Below the pieces are notes generated by a model. The model worked only from the letters and a program-made list of their open reading frames with translations. It did not search any database and had not been told where the DNA came from. Made by a program: the position numbers and the translations under genes. DNA of 64,000 bases from Candidatus Binatia bacterium (lineage in GTDB: Bacteria > Desulfobacterota > Binatia > UBA12015): contig DATCMB010000016.1 of NCBI GenBank assembly GCA_036563615.1, forward strand, positions 62,001 to 126,000, in the 5' to 3' direction. Shown here piece after piece: positions 61,065 through 64,000 of this stretch; position 1 is the first letter of the stretch, and each line of letters opens with the position of its first letter.

Positions 61065-61107
61065 GGCAAATCGCTCTTTCCCGTCCGCTTCCGGTGCGCG
61101 ATTTGCC
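61065..61107. promoter_or_regulatory. perfect 10-bp inverted repeat between gnd and the hydrolase
   Basis: GGCAAATCGC (61065-61074) and GCGATTTGCC (61098-61107) are exact inverted copies 33 bp apart start to start, roughly three helical turns. It sits in a 108-bp divergent promoter region and includes A/T-rich cores unusual in this GC-rich DNA. An operator for a dimeric repressor acting at two half-sites, or a hairpin in the leader, are the two options. Confidence 0.5.
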
Positions 61108-61141
61108 TCGGCTCGGCGGACGACGTAGCGACCGATCCCGC

Positions 61142-62008
61142 ATGACGCAGCCGCGCGATCTGTTCCTCGAGGCGAACCGCCTGCGCCTGCACCTGCTCGA
61201 GTGGGACGGTGGAGGCCGCGGGCGTCCGGTCCTGCTGCTGCACGGGTTCCAGGAGCACGCGCACGCCTGGGACCGAACGGCGCCGCTGCTCGCCGCGACG
61301 GGTCTGCGCGTGCTCGCGCTCGACATGCGCGGCCACGGCGACTCCGAGTGGATCGGCCGCGGCGGCTACTACCACTTCGCCGACTACGTCGCGGACCTGG
61401 CCGCGATCGTGCGCCAGCTCGGCGGACGGGTCACGCTCGTCGGCCACTCGATGGGTGGCAACGCGGCGATCCTCTACGCCGGCACCGAGCCCGAGCGCGT
61501 CGGCGGGCTCGTGGTGATCGAGGGCACCGGTCCGCCGGGCGCGACCTTCGACGTCGCCCCCGAGCGCTTCGCGGGCTGGATCGAGGACCTCGAGCGGACC
61601 GCGGCGTCCGAGCGCCGTCCGCTGCCGCTCGAGGAAGCCGCGTCACGCCTGCAGCGCTTCTTCCCGCTGCCCGACGACGTCGCGCGCCACATGGCGCTGC
61701 ACGGCACGCGGCCTGCGGAGAACGGGCTCCGCATCTGGAAGTTCGACCCGCTGCACAAGACGCGCTCGCCACAGCCGTTCTACGAGGAGCAGGCGCGCGC
61801 CTTCTGGCGCCGCATCGCGTGCCCGGTGCTCTACGTCGAGGGCGAGCGCGGCATGCTCAGCGCGTCCGAGTCGGAGATCGCGGAGCGCCTGCGCGTGCTG
61901 CGCGCCGCGCGCGTGACGATCCCGGACGCCGCGCACCACCCGCACCTCGAGCAGCCCGAGGCGACGGCGCGGGTGCTGCTCGACTTCTTCGCGCGGCTGC
62001 CGGGCTGA
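61142..62008 (+). CDS. alpha/beta hydrolase
   Basis: 288 residues, no signal peptide. The fold is shown by [16 protein letters not shown] (oxyanion region HGF), LDMRGHGDS, the nucleophile elbow [10 protein letters not shown] (Ser103) and the C-terminal [15 protein letters not shown] carrying the catalytic His. The cap domain (about 125-200) is helical. Similar proteins act on esters, lactones or epoxides; the subgroup cannot be told. It is divergent from gnd and shares its control region. Confidence 0.88.
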   Translation: MTQPRDLFLEANRLRLHLLEWDGGGRGRPVLLLHGFQEHAHAWDRTAPLLAATGLRVLALDMRGHGDSEWIGRGGYYHFADYVADLAAIVRQLGGRVTLVGHSMGGNAAILYAGTEPERVGGLVVIEGTGPPGATFDVAPERFAGWIEDLERTAASERRPLPLEEAASRLQRFFPLPDDVARHMALHGTRPAENGLRIWKFDPLHKTRSPQPFYEEQARAFWRRIACPVLYVEGERGMLSASESEIAERLRVLRAARVTIPDAAHHPHLEQPEATARVLLDFFARLPG

Positions 62009-62048
62009 GCGCGCCGGCGCGCCGTGCTCCGGTCACGGGCGCTCCGCG

Positions 62049-62318
62049 TCAGCGCGGCCTGCAGGAGCGCTCGACCGGCGGCGTGTTGCCGCAGGCGATC
62101 GAGTCGCGCACGCCGCCGGAGATCGTGCCGCAGGCGGTGGTGCGCGCGCTCTGCACCGCCTCCTCCTCGGTCGGCGCCGCGGCCGTCGCGCAGTTGCGCC
62201 GTCCGCCGAACTCGATGCACACGTGGCACTCGACCGCGCCGACCTGCGTGCTGAGCCACACCACGAGCGCGACGATGCCGACCAGGAAGACGGCGGTCAG
62301 GAGACGGGTGCTCGTCAT
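62049..62318 (-). CDS. small Cys-rich exported or membrane-anchored protein
   Basis: 89 residues. A single N-terminal helix (RLLTAVFLVGIVALVVWLS) is a signal anchor. The mature part has six cysteines (CHVCIEF, NCA, ACG, ACG, SCRP) that could form three disulfides, with a helix EEEAVQSARTTA between. I do not recognise the family. It is convergent with the hydrolase gene and 67 bp downstream of the DUF4185 lipoprotein stop, so the two may share a transcript. Confidence 0.6.
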   Translation of the reverse strand: MTSTRLLTAVFLVGIVALVVWLSTQVGAVECHVCIEFGGRRNCATAAAPTEEEAVQSARTTACGTISGGVRDSIACGNTPPVERSCRPR

Positions 62319-62385
62319 CGGCGCGGGGTTTTACCATCCCGGGCGGCCCGTGCAGCGCGAGCCCGCGACAGCCGGGGCGCGGGCG

Positions 62386-63894
62386 TCAATCCAGCGCGAT
62401 GCGCGTGCGCACCAGCACGACGCTGTACGGATGCCACGTCGAGTAGTTCCAGAAGACGTCGGCGGCGCGCTCGTCGCCCGGCGCCGCGCGCGTCAGCGGA
62501 TCGATGACGTTCGCGCCGTACAGGCTGCCGCCCGACCGCGGATCGACCGCCTCGATGCATTGCGGACGGATCGGCGGCTCCGGCTGCGGCAGGCAGCCGA
62601 CCGGCGCCTGGTGGCCGCAGACCAGGTCCTGCGCTGCGTCCTCGTTGGTGAAGATCGGCTCGGGCTCGCTCCACGGACCCCACGGACGCGGCGCGTGGCG
62701 CGCGTAGATCGCCCCCGGCACGCTCTGCCCGCGTCCCGAGCGTCGCTCGGGGTCGGCGTAGTCGGTCGTGCTGCCGCCGTAGATCATGAGCCACCGCGAG
62801 AGCGGCCCGACCCAGCTCACCGCGACGTGATTGACGGGCTCGAATTCGCCGCCGTAGAGCGGCACGGCGGCGCGCTGGTCCTGCGCGTAGGTCGGGACGT
62901 CGCCGTCGAACCCCGCGAGGTAGCGCGGCGCCCACACGATGCGCTCGCCGTCGCGCTCGAAGGGCAGCGGGTGCCAGGCGAAGTACGGCGCGAGCTCGCC
63001 GTCGCCCGCGAGGTCGTCGAAGCCCGGACGTCCCCAGATCAGCAGCGCCGCGGTGCCGACCGCATAGTCGTCGCGCCGCGGATCGTCCGGATGGAACGCG
63101 CGCACGGTACGCGCGGTGAGGTTCAGGTACTTGTTCGTCAAGAACACCGCGCGCGACACGTATTGCGCGGGACCGACGCGCTCGGCGACGTGCAGGTAGA
63201 GCGCCTCGCCGCCGTTGCCGCGACGCGTGCTCGTCGGATCGACGCAGCGCGGCTGGCCCATCACCGTGCCGCAGCTCAGGTCGGCCGCCTGCGGCGACAG
63301 CTCGGCCGGACACGGCGCTTCGCTCGCGGACTCCGCCGCCGCGCATGCTTGACCGCCGCCGACGATGAAGATCGCCCACTCGCGCTCGCCGTCCCAGAAG
63401 CCGACCACCGGCGTGTTGAGCGGCCCGAGCGGCACCGGCACGCCGTCCCAGCGGTGCAGCACGATGGGCGCGAACGACGTGCCGGCGTCGTCGACGACCC
63501 AGGTGATGTCGAGACACTGCTCGTCGGAGATCGACTGCGTCGCGGTGAAGCCGGGCCAGTCGCTCGCGGGCAGGTGCAGCTCGCCGAGCGAGTCGTCGTT
63601 GAGCTGGATCGGGCAGACGTCGATCCGCTGCCAGCTGTCGCCGAACAGGATGGGGACGCGTCCGCCCGCGATCTCGTAGGTCCAGCCGAGGTCGGTGCCG
63701 AAGACCTCGACCGGCGGCGTCGGTGGGAAGACGGCGTCGGCGAGGTGCCGCGCCGGGACCAGCGCGCACAGCCGCGTCGACTGGTAGCGGGCGACGGCGG
63801 CGCCGCCCGTGCCCGGCGCGTCGCTGCAGGCCGCGGCGAGCAGCGCGAGCGCGCCGCTCGCGATCCCGCTGCGCCACCGCCGAGCGCCGGTCAT
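62386..63894 (-). CDS. DUF4185-like lipoprotein
   Basis: 502 residues. Lipoprotein signal with lipobox ending AAAC at Cys23 and an acidic-neutral start (SDAPGTGG). The rest looks like a multi-bladed beta propeller with repeated Trp/Tyr strands: RVPILFGDSWQR, GTAALLIWGRPGF, SRWLMIYGGSTTDY and HAPRPWGPWSEPEPIF. These segments match the DUF4185 pattern, found in proteins thought to bind or cleave carbohydrate. There are several cysteines that may pair. Gene reads leftwards from near the right end; an inverted repeat sits just upstream. Confidence 0.75.
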   Translation of the reverse strand: MTGARRWRSGIASGALALLAAACSDAPGTGGAAVARYQSTRLCALVPARHLADAVFPPTPPVEVFGTDLGWTYEIAGGRVPILFGDSWQRIDVCPIQLNDDSLGELHLPASDWPGFTATQSISDEQCLDITWVVDDAGTSFAPIVLHRWDGVPVPLGPLNTPVVGFWDGEREWAIFIVGGGQACAAAESASEAPCPAELSPQAADLSCGTVMGQPRCVDPTSTRRGNGGEALYLHVAERVGPAQYVSRAVFLTNKYLNLTARTVRAFHPDDPRRDDYAVGTAALLIWGRPGFDDLAGDGELAPYFAWHPLPFERDGERIVWAPRYLAGFDGDVPTYAQDQRAAVPLYGGEFEPVNHVAVSWVGPLSRWLMIYGGSTTDYADPERRSGRGQSVPGAIYARHAPRPWGPWSEPEPIFTNEDAAQDLVCGHQAPVGCLPQPEPPIRPQCIEAVDPRSGGSLYGANVIDPLTRAAPGDERAADVFWNYSTWHPYSVVLVRTRIALD

Positions 63895-63922
63895 GGCCGT
63901 TTCTAGGCCGGACGCACGAGCT

Positions 63923-63969
63923 CGTTCGAGCCCCTTCGAGCGCGAGCGGGCGGATTTTCTGCTCGAACG
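63923..63969. promoter_or_regulatory. perfect 9-bp inverted repeat upstream of the DUF4185 lipoprotein
   Basis: CGTTCGAGC (63923-63931) and GCTCGAACG (63961-63969) are exact inverted copies; a third half-site TTCGAGC lies at 63935-63941. They are 29-75 bp upstream of the lipoprotein start on the minus strand. The last bases to 64000 hold nothing else that I can support. Confidence 0.35.
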
Positions 63970-64000
63970 GCTCGGGCGCGCCGCAGGCTCCGGCCGAGCT

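Noticed and set aside
1..64000. tRNA, rRNA, CRISPR arrays, insertion sequences, attachment sites
   Set aside because: Read through on both strands by eye; no cloverleaf, no regularly spaced direct repeats, no transposase or integrase reading frame was found.

Overview
The window is very GC-rich (about 70% or more) and densely coded on both strands. Starts are ATG or GTG, many genes overlap by ATGA or GTGA, and there are no tRNA or rRNA genes, no CRISPR array and no insertion sequences. Predicted lipoproteins, periplasmic PPIase, AP-superfamily enzymes and HupE/UreJ point to a Gram-negative (diderm) bacterium. The gene mix (DUF3604, NIPSNAP-like, DUF4185, many polytopic sugar transferases, B12-dependent radical SAM) suggests an uncultured deltaproteobacterium-like lineage, Candidatus Binatia/Binatota being my best guess. 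That placement is an inference and could not be tested here.

Layout. 0-3.1 kb: a three-gene operon (DUF3604, cut by the window edge; membrane-anchored PpiC-type isomerase; HupE/UreJ membrane protein). 3.2-9.2 kb: housekeeping and small genes (bisphosphate nucleotidase, CnoX-like thioredoxin, Ppx/GppA phosphatase, DUF4239 protein, two tandem NIPSNAP-like proteins, then a good intrinsic terminator). 9.2-13 kb: two divergent sulfatase-fold enzymes whose nucleophile position is Thr, not Cys.

13.3-51.7 kb is a large cell-surface locus. It contains nine polytopic membrane proteins of GT-C/YfhO type, six SGNH/GDSL hydrolase-fold proteins (mostly membrane-anchored), one tandem and four single zinc-ribbon SAM methyltransferases, two membrane fatty-acid-desaturase-fold enzymes, an MBOAT O-acyltransferase, an acyl carrier protein, an LnmK-like double-hot-dog protein and one genuine Cys-type sulfatase. 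A recurring module, SGNH protein + zinc-ribbon methyltransferase + GT-C-like membrane protein, appears four times (13.3-17.2, 19.0-23.1, 24.3-28.6 and 47.3-51.7 kb). At 28.6-32.6 kb lies a set that looks like the Dlt D-alanylation system (MBOAT, carrier protein, SGNH) but with an LnmK-like acyltransferase where the DltA ligase would be. No cytoplasmic GT-A/GT-B glycosyltransferase, flippase or nucleotide-sugar gene is seen, so the locus looks like a periplasmic decoration (glycosyl-, acyl-, methyl-) system for a surface polymer or lipid.

51.8-64 kb: a B12-binding radical SAM enzyme; a short methyltransferase whose start lacks a normal codon; two hot-dog thioesterase genes, an SDR oxidoreductase and a GH13 alpha-glucosidase in one run; a membrane metallophosphoesterase; 6-phosphogluconate dehydrogenase divergent from an alpha/beta hydrolase across a perfect 10-bp inverted repeat; a small Cys-rich exported protein; and a DUF4185 lipoprotein.
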